A DNA stretch of 49,147 nucleotides from Saccoglossus kowalevskii (Eukaryota > Hemichordata > Enteropneusta > Harrimaniidae), in NCBI RefSeq assembly GCF_000003605.2, contig NW_003123908.1:299000-348146 (forward strand). The letters run 5' to 3'. Below, piece after piece: positions 22,701-35,443 of the stretch. The translations under genes and the position numbers were made by a program. Position 1 is the stretch's first letter. Each line of letters starts with the position of its first letter. The notes beneath the pieces were generated by a model. That model was not told the DNA's origin. It was given only the letters and a program-made list of their open reading frames with translations, and searched no databases.

Positions 22701-23875
22701 TGCGTAAACCTGTATTTCAATTTCTTTCAATGGGTAAATCTTCTGAAATCCTCGTCGCTGCCTTATTTTCCCACTTTCCCTTGCCTAATTGTAAGTGCAA
22801 AACTCATGCGCACATGCACAATTGAAAAAAAGTTGTATATCAACTTGCAATAATGAACAAGAGTAGCAAAAAATACTCAAACCTATATTTAAAATTCCTC
22901 AATTCCCGTGTTTTATGTATATTGTTTCAATTATTTATTCAAAGGACCTCTCTGTGACTGCATGGATTTCAAGTTCTTTTCTAACAAAAAATCCTGGTTC
23001 GATGCAAAAGCGTCTTGTGAAGATAATTTGGGAAGACTGGCGATTGTCACAAATGAAGAGCTACAAGCAATGATCGAGAATCAACTTCAAAGTAATACAC
23101 TGGAATCTGGTTTATGGGTTGGGTTGAGTGACGTAGATATTGAGAGCGAGTTTATTTGGGATGATGGTACGAAGATCTGTTATTCTAATTGGGCTGATTG
23201 GGCGCCCGCTACCGACGGAAACGACACTGACTGCGTGATGATCAGGTATTTGTTTATTTCTCAAACTATACGCGTTCCTTGTCTCGGAGTCATTTGGGCA
23301 ACATCTGTGGATGAGTATTACCATAGACCTATGGTATTACTAAAAGAAACCAGGGAAGGAAACGAGTCGAGTCTTAGACTTCTTGCAATGACAATCTACA
23401 CACTGTGCTAAGTCTCGGTGTCAACTCGACACAGATAGAGCAGACTGACTATGTGAACCAATATTTATTACACATTTTGACTAATTAATATATATTATAG
23501 TCCAGAAATGTTGTTTTTTTAATATTTTTTTTCACACATTTCACAGAGGGGATAACTATCAATGGCAGGACGCTGACTGTTATGAACCACGTGGTTACAT
23601 ATGCGAATTCCCAGCGTTAGGTATTTATCTATTAAGTTATAAATCCAAAGTTTAAAATGGCTGTGACTTTTGAGCCAAATCTTGCATATGCTTGCATCCT
23701 TATAAGTACCAACTCATTTGCATATACAAGAACGTATTTCAATCATTCTACAAAAAGAACTGTGTTTTTTTTCAATTATTAAGTGAATATACTCCTATAT
23801 CGATATTTATACAGTTTATTTTGCTGTGTTTTTGTTTCAGATTGTCCTACAGACTGCATTTCATGTTCAGTATAG
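19670..23875 (+). CDS. Gene B: secreted Ser/Asp/Lys-rich C-type lectin domain protein
   Basis: Five exons join in phase: 19670-19729, 20606-20867, 22945-23245, 23547-23620 and 23841-23875. They total 732 bases (243 residues plus TAG). Order: a 20-residue signal peptide, about 87 Ser/Asp/Lys-rich residues with three 10-residue repeats, a C-type lectin domain of about 125 residues, and a short Cys tail (CPTDCISCSV). CTLD landmarks are SWFDAKASC, GLWVGLSD, FIWDDGT, CYSNWADW, DTDC, YQWQDADC and GYIC. No EPN or QPD triplet is present, so classic Ca-dependent mannose or galactose binding is not predicted. All introns have GT-AG ends. It is the divergent partner of gene A (7863-10781), with the same phases 1, 2, 1. 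The product is probably extracellular. Confidence 0.88.
20606..20867 (+). CDS. Gene B Ser-rich exon with 10-residue repeats
   Basis: Acceptor tatccacacag, donor ACGG|gtatgt, phase 0 in and 1 out. It starts GKRGNSSGHKHKDSK, carries a 30-base repeat (KNKDSGSDSD, three copies, about 20709-20798), then a Ser run and DSDSGEQEEI. Charged, disordered and rich in potential phosphorylation sites. The opening GKRG resembles KRTFG of gene A. Confidence 0.85.
20891..21082. mobile_element. Inverted-repeat element family 1, copy 1 (in gene B intron 2)
   Basis: Starts TACTGTAAAATACTATATTT and ends near AAAGTATTTTACA, the inverted match. The interior aligns with copies at 29636 and 35444 (shared GGAATGATTCA, CCAGCGAATATACC, CATTCAACTC). 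This is the most worn copy. It begins 23 bases after the donor of the gene B Ser-rich exon. Confidence 0.75.
21505..21544. repeat. G run plus (TCTG)6 microsatellite
   Basis: Nine G at 21505-21513 are followed, after TCTCTCG, by six TCTG units at 21521-21544, inside gene B intron 2. Confidence 0.85.
22945..23245 (+). CDS. Gene B main CTLD exon
   Basis: Acceptor ttattcaaag, donor ATCAG|gtattt, phase 1 in and 2 out. It encodes GPLCDC at the start, matching GPVCSC of gene A, then the lectin core through TDC. The open frame that runs on past 23245 is intron read-through. Confidence 0.85.
23547..23620 (+). CDS. Gene B CTLD-end exon
   Basis: Acceptor cacatttcacag, donor TTAG|gtattt. The split Arg codon leads into GDNYQWQDADCYEPRGYIC. 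This supplies the last two cysteines of the lectin fold. Confidence 0.85.
23841..23875 (+). CDS. Gene B Cys-tail exon and stop
   Basis: Acceptor tttttgtttcag, phase 1. It encodes CPTDCISCSV and TAG at 23873-23875: three cysteines, as in gene A, but without its acidic/Pro/Gly extension. Confidence 0.8.
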
Positions 23876-23975
23876 ACCATCGTGTCCGGGATCATGAGAG
23901 TACGCCACCAGCGGCAATGTATTCGACATTTAGTTTCCCATTTAAGACTTTATGAAGATAGTCTATTTAGTTTTG

Positions 23976-23981
23976 AATAAA
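23976..23981 (+). terminator. Poly(A) signal of gene B
   Basis: AATAAA lies 101 bases after the gene B stop codon. Confidence 0.65.
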
Positions 23982-25881
23982 GAATGCATTTAAACAATGT
24001 TATGTTGTCATAATTGTAAGATATAAAGAATAGGTCTACACGCACATAGAACATATTTTTGTGTTTTGTTATTATAGTACTATACAAGAGTAAATACGAT
24101 TGTTGGATTAAATATCCCAATACATGTATTTGTTTTGTTATTCGAACTACATGGACCATGGGAGGTACTAACGGTACCTTCCATACATGGACCAACAAGC
24201 TGCAACTCTTGTTGAGAACATGTACAAATGTTGATCCATGTGTTCAACTTCAGCCACTGGAAGTCTTTGTGTGGTTCGGGATTCAGTACGAATCATATTC
24301 ACTCTGGTTTACAGACTGGTCGTACCGTGATCTGTAGCAAATTTCCCAAAAATTGTTCAATATTTTGCGACAAACAAACTATTTAGTATTTTTAGTATAC
24401 GTTTTTTTGTTATTTTATTAAAGATGATTGGGAAGGTTGTAACAAAAAGTACAATTTCATCCGTTCATTGTACTTGCACAATTTCGCGGGAAATTCCAAT
24501 TCCAATTTTATGACGGAAAATTAGTACAGGGTTTCACTTTGTAGTTAACGAGTGTGCGGACAAAGAACACTGGGTGTAATAAAGGTCTTAGTTATTCTGT
24601 TCTGGGCATGATACTAAATAGCCTGCGTCGGAATTCATCGGCGAGGGCGCAATAACTAAGTGTCATATTTTGTAGACACGGTGAAGCATCATGAGTAGAC
24701 TGAAAGCAAACAACAGATCACAGCTACGTTTAAATACACAATCAGAACAAAATAGAATTGACTTCTCGAAAATACAAAAAGGGGTACTTTTTGGTCATGC
24801 AAAGTGGTGTGCTTAGTTTGTATTTTTACCTTTACTCCGACGACTTGGAATTTGCGTGGTCCTGTGAGCTATTTCGATCACATTAGAAACCCCATCACTT
24901 GTTAGTCATATCTCTGTATATGTATCTCTGTATATTAAGTGCTCCACGGGTTTCAATAACAGTATTTTAATAACAATTCACAATTTTATTAAAAACGCTT
25001 AAAATTAAAAAAAAAAGGAATTAAAATGTTTACATAACATATATCGTGAAAGATACCACTAACAGAAATCACAACATTAAACCATTAATAAGAAATACCC
25101 CCCCCCCCAAAAAAAAACAACAACAACAACATCCGATTTATTAAACGCTAGTGCCTTTTTTACTCGAAACAAATAATATGTGTTGAATATTTGGGTGACA
25201 GGTGTGTACAAGTTGGACTCATGATATTAAGGGTAGAAAGAAATAGATACGTATAATCGTTCTTTATCGATAAAATGTGACATTGCACGAAAAAAAGGAA
25301 CATTTAAGGTAGTGTGCGTGTTTCTGGGCACATGGTTGTCCAATGTTATGTCGGGTCAATATATTCAGCGTCAAATGGAAACAGCCGGGCATTTTGGTGT
25401 CTTGTGAAAGAGTTAACATTTCATGAATATTAATGTTTTATACTTCAGCGTGTGTTTACTGTGATAAATATTTCAGGTCGTCGGAGGTGAAGCCACTTCT
25501 GTAGTTTTCTGTCTACACGGTCATCTCTAGAAAAAATTTTTTTTTTTTACAAATTGATTGCAAACTTTGTCACGAACTTAGTTTTTAGTGCCTGTGCTTA
25601 ATCTAGCAGCATCAGCGAGGTGTATCACGAACAACACCTAACGCCGACCGCGTTGCTATGGGTAGTAGTTGATATAGCAACTACACACAAACACAGCATG
25701 GTACATATTTATTGCATTATTAGCACATCTACAAGTTTAACGAGAAATTTTCGTGAACATTTTGTAACAACTACCAATTTCACAGCGGAAACAACGCGCC
25801 ATAAATGCAATAACGTGCTTTTAAGCTGGGATCACCATTACTGACCCTCGTATTTAGTAGATTTTATCAGTTCATGGGCAA
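23982..25881. other. Noncoding region downstream of gene B
   Basis: No exon with convincing splice sites or motif was found. It holds a C10/A-rich/(CAA)n simple repeat at about 25097-25131. The open frame at 24059-24337 has no recognisable motif. Confidence 0.45.
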
Positions 25882-25920
25882 TTAAAAGGCGGTGGTTGTC
25901 GCCATGTGCCGTGTTCGATA
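25882..25920. mobile_element. Decayed left end related to the TTAA element
   Basis: TTAA followed by AAGGCGGTGGTTGTCGCCAT closely resembles the left end of the element at 13703. No matching right end was found nearby, so this is a truncated or diverged copy. Confidence 0.4.
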
Positions 25921-26559
25921 AGGGTTTCATCAAAAATGGGTAACATAGTTATAGCCATCGTAGCTTTACGACAAAAATTGTATTTGAGTGAGACGCCATC
26001 CCTTACCACCCACCCGTTTTTCCTGGACTGGGGGTCAGTAGTTATACGGCCGGTTACTGGTATACAATGGCGTAAAACACATATATATTGACTATTTACG
26101 CGAGATTCGATCGCTACACGAAGACCAATGTCCTTTGACATCTGTGAAAAACCTTCAATAAAATATTTGAACATTTCGTTGCGTCACAATATTTTTGTCA
26201 CAGTGTTTTTTTTTATATTTTCTAAGTTGTTACACACAGTACTGTAACGACATAATACGAACTTGTTATCACTGTACAACACAAATAAAAAGTTAAATGT
26301 GACAACTTTATAACAGTAAACAAAAACAAAAACTTGCCATCTATAAATTTTTAACTACACAATTTCTAAAAATTCAGTTCTCATCTTCGTACTACTTCGT
26401 AATTCGCAGCTCAAATTGTAATTCTCGGTACAATTATTCTGTAATTAAATATGCCACTGCTTGTGTTTTTTACTGTAATTTGCATTATTGTACACAAATG
26501 CGGGCAACATATTTACTTTAATTGTTCCCGTTTCAGTGGTTTATGCTTTGTGTTCCGCG

Positions 26560-27198
26560 GGTATGAAATTACGCGTCATTTATTATGCAAATGAGGACAG
26601 TAACAGCTGAGACTAGTTGCATATGAGTTCGTCATCGTCGCCGTTGAGGTCAGCTGTGTTTGGTGATCGTTGTTGCATGTGTGCGTTATTTTCGCGGATT
26701 TGCACTTGCTGTTGATGCGATGATGGGATTTACAAGGCGGGGAAATTAATTCAGCACCTTTCCGTATTTACCGTACTACCAGAAACCCGCGTGTATCGGC
26801 CTAAATGGGCGTATGAACTGAGACAACGAGTATTCCATCGATATCCACGTGTGTCTGTGTACAGACACCAACACGATGAAAAGGCCAACAACAACGGGTT
26901 CAATCAACCGGATCGCGTTGTATTCGGCGGGGACGTATTATGAAAACTGAACATGTAGGCAACCCGCGAACCATTCATGGAATCCAGATAACGTTCATTA
27001 TACGGTAGATTGTAGCCACTTTTTAGGCGATGGCGGTACAGGCGAAAAAGACTATACATCGAAAGACTTGCAGTATCAGTTGTCGCCAACGACATAAAAT
27101 AAATTATGATAGCCACTGTGCAACTCGCTGGTCGAGCCGATTCTATTTATTTTTCTGCGTATTTCCTGCATATTTTTCTACTGTATTAGCCGATTCGG
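26560..27198. promoter_or_regulatory. CpG-richer island with octamer motif and a strong donor
   Basis: This stretch is clearly richer in G, C and CpG than its AT-rich surroundings. It contains a perfect POU octamer (ATGCAAAT, about 26586) and ends in a strong plus-strand donor (TTCGG|gtaagtg, 27199). It could be a promoter and untranslated first exon, perhaps for the gene whose exons appear at 46.5 kb, but that link is only inferred. Confidence 0.3.
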
Positions 27199-29635
27199 GT
27201 AAGTGAAATGTAATATTATATGCTTTATTGTAACCCATAATTTCACAGCGGATATGGCATTGTACGTTGCAGGGTTCAGATGTATTGAATTGCATATATT
27301 ACCACCATATGGTTTCACTCATGGAACTATAGTTCCATGGTTTCACTCTACTCCAATATATAACATAATCAGTGGTTATTCGCGATTAAATGTTCACAGA
27401 CACAAACTGCGATTTTGAGTTTACATGTCTGTTATACTAGTTTACAGTTGATGGCTATGCTTCACACATCACAGTTTAACATTTCGTATCGAAAAAAAAA
27501 AAAAAAAATAGTTGTCTTCGCGAAATTCAGGGAAGAAGTTAACAAAGCTTACATTTTTTAAATCCATGTAATTAGTAGATCGTGGTATATTGATCGAGTC
27601 ACGCGTCCAGTCGAACGCTTCTCACCTTGTTGAGTTTTCTCTTTGATGTGATAATTAGTAAAAGTCCATTCACATATGTTTTTAGTAGGGGGCTGTGACC
27701 ATCACCCCCGTGACACTTTGTTTTAATGGAGACACTCCGTAGTCACGCTGTACATAACTTTTCTTTTACATCTAATCCTTGGTGTCCCGCACGGTTATTT
27801 GGTGTCTGTGACCGTGGAACACTCTCCGCCCATCACACTGCCAAAATATTATTAAATCGCCAATATTTTCAATTAATTTCACATCATGTTTGCATAGTTC
27901 CACTGACGATTATTATTCCATAATAATAATATTAACAATGCCCACGCAATGTGGTGTTAGTCTTTGCCGCTTTTACACACACCGAATTGAAAGTGTTTAC
28001 CGTGTAAGTGTGAATGAAATTTACTTCCTAAAATCATATTTATTCAAATATTCACTGTAACAAATAAAAGAGATGTACCACACCCATCCACTGGTCATTC
28101 ACCATCATTTCATGATATCCAAACAGAGTGCTGCCACAGTACAAACAAATATGGCTGTTAAATACAGTGTAAAATTTAATGTTGTGTAAACACATTGAAT
28201 ACCCTTAAAACTATTATAGTTGAGAATTGTTTTGAAGGTTTGTATCAATCAGTGTGACTAATTTTATTTGAGGGTCTCTGCACAGCTTAGGAACAGGGTG
28301 GGGTGGTGGGGTGTGCGTTTGGTGGATTGCAAAGCTTAGGGACTAGGGTGCATAGCTTAGGCACTAGGGGTCCACTGCACAACCTCAGTGCTGGGAGGGA
28401 TGGTGATGCAGTGCACAGCTCAGAGACTAATGTGGCAAATTCCATGGTTCTGTAGAATGCTTGATTTCCACAGAAAAGTGGTAAATGGGAGAAATTGAAA
28501 TTCAATGAAAATATTTTTTCACTATGATTTGTTTGTAATTTATGACAAATCAGTGAAAATAAATATTTTGTATTGAATTAAATTGTGTCTCTAGTGAAAA
28601 TATAAAATAAAACAATTAAGCCCCCCCCCCCCAACCCACCCCATCACCCAAGTAAATTTTTCTGTGCATGTATTTTTATGACATTTTTGGTCAGATTTTC
28701 AAAAAAAGGAAATAAAACAATTTGTTTTTCAGGAATCTAACGGAAGCACAAATTTATTGACAATATTAACAAATACATATTCATGAAAAAATAAAAAGGA
28801 CATCATTTGATTTTTTTAAAAAAATTTTCGGGTTATAATCAATGGTACGAATACAACTGGTGACAAGAAACATCCGTCAGCTAAATTTGCTTGAAACGTC
28901 ATTATATATACCTGGTAATCTTTTCATCTGTTATCAGGCAGGTGTGTTTATAATTATTGACATTTGGTGCAATGGTCATGCTTATCTTTATGACTGTTGA
29001 TCTCTCTCTGTCTTGTAGATATGTAGATAATAAGATGAAAACAAATCTGTCAGTATAATGTGAGATTATTTGTTATATGTTGTAAATAACACACGCTTTA
29101 TTGCATTTCTGCATTGTGATTGGCCAGTCAAAAGGAAACCATTTAATTTTGTTTGAATTTATGACAAACCAAATAATTTGAATAATGCTAATCAATATTT
29201 ATGCACATTGTATTCTATAAAACAAGTCTATACATGAACGCATACATTAAAAAAGAACGAATTTAAAAGTTGGAAGTTAAATTTGTGAAAAATCTAAAGC
29301 TGGTGTAACAGGTGACAAAACACACTGTAGGGACACAAGGAAAATCATTCAAAAACAATAGAAATGTATTATTAAAGGAATGTGGATTGAAAAGTATGAA
29401 ACTATTAAAAAAGATTCACAGCACTACAGTCATTGCATTATGTGTATGATACTTTGTTTATATGAAATTAAAATGTGTACTGTAACTTTCAGTGTAGCAT
29501 AAAAAAAAAGACTCCCCAATGTTGTAGTACAGTGGTGTTTTAATTCAAGCTATGTTTACAGTGTACGTTGACTGTGTCATTTCAATAGAATTATGTAACA
29601 TAGTTTATATCATTCTAAAAATACTAATATCTGAA
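27199..29635. other. AT-rich noncoding stretch with simple repeats
   Basis: It includes an A run near 27491, a C run at 28621-28632 and a short degenerate repeat around 28280-28400 (AGCTTAGG..ACTAGGG units). No supported gene. Confidence 0.45.
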
Positions 29636-29847
29636 TACTGTGGAATACTTTATTTTCGCTTGGAATTAATTTTCGTTATTTTCGTTAAAGGAATGATTCA
29701 GTGAAAATAAAATCCAGCGAATATACCTGTTTTCCTATCTTTTACATTCAACTCGCCAAAAATCAGTGAAAATAAATTCCATATAACACACCTAAAAAGT
29801 CTTTTCAGCGAAAATAAATTCCAGTGAAAATAAAGTATTTTACAGTA
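29636..29847. mobile_element. Inverted-repeat element family 1, copy 2
   Basis: 212 bases from TACTGTGGAATACTTTATTT to the inverted AAATAAAGTATTTTACAGTA. The ends start TA and finish TA, compatible with a TA target as used by Tc1/mariner elements. No coding capacity, so nonautonomous. Confidence 0.85.
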
Positions 29848-29992
29848 ATATATACAGTTAAATTATAAAATAATCAATATTTTCGGAGGAGTCCTTCAAC
29901 TCTGTTTCTATTTTTTGTTACAAGTGTTTAACTGTTATTCAATAATAATAACAGCAGTTACCATGTGAAGTATCAGGATAACAAATACTTAC

Positions 29993-30053
29993 TTGTAGTC
30001 ATGTGACCCTTTTCTCCTAACAGTCTGCTCTGGAAATCCATCCCATAAACTCC
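29993..30053 (-). CDS. Candidate minus-strand exon, 61 bp
   Basis: The acceptor ttcacctcacaccag lies just above 30053 and the donor ACAA|gtaagt at 29993. The frame between is open: GVYGMDFQSRLLGEKGHMTT. Both splice signals are strong, but I do not recognise the peptide and found no partner exons. Confidence 0.3.
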
Positions 30054-31900
30054 CTGGTGTGAGGTGAACATGCTAACCAGTGTACAATTTCTCAGGTCAA
30101 TGCTTGAATCATCACAGAACTACTTAACTGATGAAATCCACAAGACCATAGGGTTGCTGTAGGGTTCAGAAAGTTTTCATAGTAATTCATTTTTTTTTTA
30201 AAAAAGCACAATTTTAATGATTATGTTTAATTCTAAAAAATCAAACCATGCATAATACTTCACGACTTAATAAAGTGTTTTTCCAATAATCTGGAAAACC
30301 AAGCAGATTGATTTTTAAACATTTTTATTTTATTTTATTTTTTTGGACCTAAACCAAAAATTGCACTAAATATTTTGACCACAGACACATTTCACACAGA
30401 GCTACTAATAGGACAAATACTGTATATGTTATCCCATGAACATTTGAGCACAGATGTCCAAGCTACTATTGTTATGCTAATTGAGAAAACATTTATATGG
30501 TGATCTGGTCCTTATATATGCAAAACAGTTGTCATATTTATGAATAAAAAAACAAACATATTAGTGGTAATATATCAGTAATATTGCATCTCTGTTGCTC
30601 TATGAATAAGCAGGGATTAATTAATATTTTATGAATTCATAGATTTATATAATTCAAACAAATAAATTCTATGCAGTGCTAATAAAATCAATACAAATGT
30701 ATATGATTCGTCTGTTCTCCAATTTTGTGTTTTAAAGCACAAAGAGGAAGTATGTATACAAAGTTTGAAATCAACAATGAAGCGATGTTTGGTTCTTAAT
30801 CAGGGTTCTGTGTGATTTTGATTAAAAATGCATGATGAAAAGTTTCATTTTTACTGACATTTCCTTTCTTTCTTCTGACATAATAATGTTTAGCTTAAAT
30901 ATTAAAGTTCGTATAGAGTTCATATTGTGTAAATGAATATGAGTTCTGCACTCAATCTAATTATAATTTCTGTAATGCAAGATAAGCATATAATGAACAA
31001 ACATAGTCTCCAGTTGGAAAATGTATATTTTCATAATTTGGTTTTTGGATATTTCCCAACATATTGCAAAATGTATGGTGCCATGTAGACTAAATAATGC
31101 CTCTCTGAAGAACCATAATACCGGTAGTCATATTTTCCCTGCTATGAAATTTCTCTATTGTCCCCCGAGCTTGAAAAATTCCTGAAAACTAAAGTTGAAC
31201 CTCTGTTTTTTACATAAATGCTTATGTGTTACTAATAGAGCAAATATGGTACAATATATAAATGCAGAAAACTGCACTAGTTGAAGCAGAACAGATACAA
31301 AAATCGTTATTAGTTTTGAAAGCTACTTCCGCAACTACTTGTCAAAACATTAGATTCTTAATAATGCAGTTTTTTATCACCATAATTGTTGGTAATTGCA
31401 ATTATTGTTAGTCTTCTTTTGCATTCATTGATAAAAAGGAAATAATCTAACTGAACATTTATTTCAAAATAGACTAAAAAAACTGGAGTATAATGATATT
31501 TCTATCATATATTATTTAATTTATAATATCCTGCCCACTCACTTCATATACCTTAGACAAATCCTGTCGTATAATAGAAATCTAATGATGTGAAAATTAG
31601 ATGTATATTAATAAAGTATGCACTATTGTTGGTGTGCTGTTCTGAACAAAAGGAAAAAATATTTGCTCTCCTGGATTGATGTCGGCTGGATAAGATGTAA
31701 TATCACTACATATATATGTATAAATAATAATAAATCCAAAAAATAGCATTTCAAATATAATTTGTAAGGCTATGCACATTCAATTGAAGAAAATGGTCTT
31801 GTGAAGTGATAGAAGTTGCTGCATTTTAGATATGGTCTTGTGAGCATCACTGTACTTTGTGCTTACTTTAAGGGCATTGTGTCCTTTTTTTCAATTCATG
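30054..31900. other. AT-rich noncoding stretch
   Basis: No supported gene. A phrase near 30400 (CTACTAATAGGACAAATA) recurs in similar form at about 31230 and 38620, so a worn dispersed repeat is likely present. Confidence 0.4.
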
Positions 31901-31908
31901 TAATACTG

Positions 31909-32975
31909 AGCTCACAAGACTGTAATGCTCACAAGACTGTAATGCTCACAAGACTGTAATACTCACAAGACTGTAATGCTCACAAGACTGTAATACTCAC
32001 AAGACTGTAATGCTCACAAGACTGTAATACTCACAAGACTGTAATGCTCACAAGACTGTAATGCTCACAAGACCGTAATGCTCACAAGACTGTAATGCTC
32101 ACAAGACTGTAATGCTCACAAGACTAATACTCACAAGACTGTAATACTCACAAGACTGTAATGCTCACAAGACTGTAATACTCACAAGACTGTAATGCTC
32201 ACAAGACTGTAATGCTCACAAGACTGTAATGCTCACAAAGACTGTAATGCTCACAAGACTGTAATGCTCACAAGACTGTAATGCTCACAAAGACTGTAAT
32301 GCTCACAAGACTGTAATGCTCACAAGACTGTAATGCTCANNNNNNNNNNNNNNNNNNNNNNNNNNNNNNNNNNNNNNNNNNNNNNNNNNNNNNNNNNNNN
32401 NNNNNNNNNNNNNNNNNNNNNNNNNNNNNNNNNNNNNNNNNNNNNNNNNNNNNNNNNNNNNNNNNNNNNNNNNNNNNNNNNNNNNNNNNNNNNNNNNNNN
32501 NNNNNNNNNNNNNNNNNNNNNNNNNNNNNNNNNNNNNNNNNNNNNNNNNNNNNNNNNNNNNNNNNNNNNNNNNNNNNNNNNNNNNNNNNNNNNNNNNNNN
32601 NNNNNNNNNNNNNNNNNNNNNNNNNNNNNNNNNNNNNNNNNNNNNNNNNNNNNNNNNNNNNNNNNNNNNNNNNNNNNNNNNNNNNNNNNNNNNNNNNNNN
32701 NNNNNNNNNNNNNNNNNNNNNNNNNNNNNNNNNNNNNNNNNNNNNNNNNNNNNNNNNNNNNNNNNNNNNNNNNNNNNNNNNNNNNNNNNNNNNNNNNNNN
32801 NNNNNNNNNNNNNNNNNNNNNNNNNNNNNNNNNNNNNNNNNNNNNNNNNNNNNNNNNNNNNNNNNNNNNNNNNNNNNNNNNNNNNNNNNNNNNNNNAATA
32901 CTCACAAGACTGTAATACTCACAAGACTGTAATACTCACAAGACTGTAATGCTCACAAGACTGTAATGCTCACAA
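31909..32975. repeat. 17-bp minisatellite spanning the assembly gap
   Basis: The unit CTCACAAGACTGTAATG (17 bases) is repeated about 25 times before the gap and about 5 times after it. Variants alternate AATGCTC and AATACTC, and a few units carry an extra A (CACAAAGACTG). The array continues on both sides of the N run, so its true length is unknown. Confidence 0.95.
32340..32896. other. Assembly gap (557 N)
   Basis: An unbroken run of N inside the 17-bp minisatellite. The gap size may be an estimate. Open frames made of X across it are not real. Confidence 0.99.
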
Positions 32976-35443
32976 GAACTTATCCACAGATGATTTGTTA
33001 GCAAGTTTAACTAATAAATATGCAAATAAGGCTTACCTACCAACCATAAGTGTTTTTAACACAAACACACTTTATAACACCGGAAATTGTAGTATCTAAT
33101 ATCTCAGTTTGTTTGAAGACTGCTATGTGATTTGACCAATAAATGGTTGCATAGCAACATTCACATACAAAAGATTTCATATGAACTTCACATAAATTCT
33201 AAAAAAATGATATAAATAATTTATAAATTTAAATAATAACACCCTTTCATTTCTATTTAGAGACTTATTTTAGATAAGTTAGACAGTAATCAATAAAAAC
33301 TATATTGTATTTGCTCCATTATTTTGTATATTTTATTATTATGCATCTGTCACTGTACTATATTCTATTCTACCATATTAGGAAATGTAAATTCCAAATA
33401 TGGAACAATTTCCAAGATGGCAGCCATTATTATAAGTTCAAAGTGAGAAAATATTTTTTACGTTTTTACTCAGTTTTGGACATCCCAAGTTTAAGCAATT
33501 GGATCAGAAATATGTATTATAATGTTGTTTAGATAATACCACAAACTATGCACTCAAACTATAAATGGTTGCATCCACCTCAACGTTGTTTGAAGCACAA
33601 TAGTTGACCACAAAACCTAAAATACTATAAAAAAAGAAAGAATGACAATTTAATTAAGGAATGAGAAATATTATTTAGAAACAACAAATTCTCTAGCAAA
33701 ATCAAGATTTTACTGGAAATGAAAGACAGTAAAAAACTATAGGATAAACAAATCAGAGATGGTTGACTACATGTACATGTACACGTATGGAACAGCGAGA
33801 CACAATAATTAATCTAATATTTTTGATATTTATATATACTTTTATATTATATGCATTTATCACTAACATGAAATTAAAGCAATAAAGTTATTTATTATTA
33901 TTATATTTATATGAGTTATCTGTCTCTCACATCAACTCATAATGAAATGTTATGCAAAATTAAATGGCTGATGTCTGCATGTATTAAATTGTAGATAAAT
34001 CTTACTCAAACTAACATAGAGTGAAATGTTTACTTGTAATCCCAATGTAATTACCCTACTTGGTTACAATTGTATATTGTCATTCGTTTTCCTGTCAGCT
34101 TGCTGTAAATTGAAAATGGATTTAATCTTTGTAGAAATTTAAATGTGAATAAATCCCACCATGAAATAAACACACACATTGTTGGTCCTATATTTATGGA
34201 TTAAAATGTCACACAGTGACATCGGTTTTGTACTGCTATTGTCTACCAGACTGCAATGTTGATATGACGACAGTGTTTGAGTTACTGTTGATAAGCACAA
34301 TTAGATTGGATTCATTTCCATGGTTACATTTTGTTCTGATTAAAATGTTTTTTAAAAAAAAAACACATTGTTCTGTGATAAGGATGGACAGAAACATGAT
34401 AAGATTTATTGGTATTGTATTTTTATGGATGTTTAGATCCAAGGCTCAGTTGGATTTATGTTTATACCACTTCTAAATCTCTTAATATTTGTCTGACTTA
34501 AAAGGTCACGTTTTTATATGACCATATGTTAATAGGCATTTCAGAAATTCTCAAATAAATGATTGTAAATTATTATGTTTTACAAAATGTGAATACCGGT
34601 TACTAGTTTGCTGAAAATCATGTGATAGCAGGTAATTTGCATAACAATAGATATACTACACTATGTTGTTACTGTTCATTTTAGTTCATGGTGATTATCT
34701 AGTTCCAAAGCCATTTTTTTCTAATAAAAAAAAATATTCATTTTAATCATTCTAGCGTGACTGCAATATCTAACACGACTGAAAGAAATCCTGATTTTAC
34801 TGTTGTACACTAATGTAATGAAAATAATTAAAATTTATATTTCATTATATTTTATATTCGCTTAAATTCCACAATGATAATGATAAAACAATACTGATCA
34901 ATATTTTATACGACTCGCCAATGATGCTGTATTGATCATTCGCTCTGATCAATGATGTGTCTGGGGATGTTGTAATTCTCCAGCAGCATTATCACATGCC
35001 TTCACAAAAATTTAGTACACGTACATAGTTTGGAGCGGGAACATCCCAGGTATTTGCAGTGCCGTGAATGATCATTGTCCTGTATTTGTACGAACTGTTG
35101 CTACACGGTGAATAGTTAATCAAGATGGCGATGGTCACAGTTGTCTTGTTTATAAATAGTATCCCAATTCTGATAGTCTAACTGATCAACCCTTAGCAAC
35201 AGTTGTCACCCTGGTAGTACTGTGGTGTAAATTCTGTTATCTAGTGAATAATCAGTGTACCAGTCAAAAAAGGGTCATCAGTACTTATAACAATGAATTA
35301 TGCGGATTATACGTCCATGTTCATGTTGCAATATTTTAGGTACATTGAAGTATCTCTCCAAAATAATTTAAAATCCATTGAAGTTTTGAGAATGCAGCCA
35401 TCTTGGACAACTGTGTGGAAAAATCCTTACTTATAATAGTGAC
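32976..35443. other. AT-rich noncoding stretch
   Basis: No supported exon. Open frames here (for example 34216-34476) have no motif and follow base composition. Confidence 0.45.

Noticed and set aside
25872..26174. 100-codon minus-strand open frame
   Set aside because: Its end overlaps the TTAA-element-like repeat and no known motif is present.
32303..32932. Long open frames across the N run
   Set aside because: They consist of undetermined residues from the assembly gap.
31909..32975. 17-bp array as a CRISPR
   Set aside because: It is head-to-tail with no spacers, in animal DNA.
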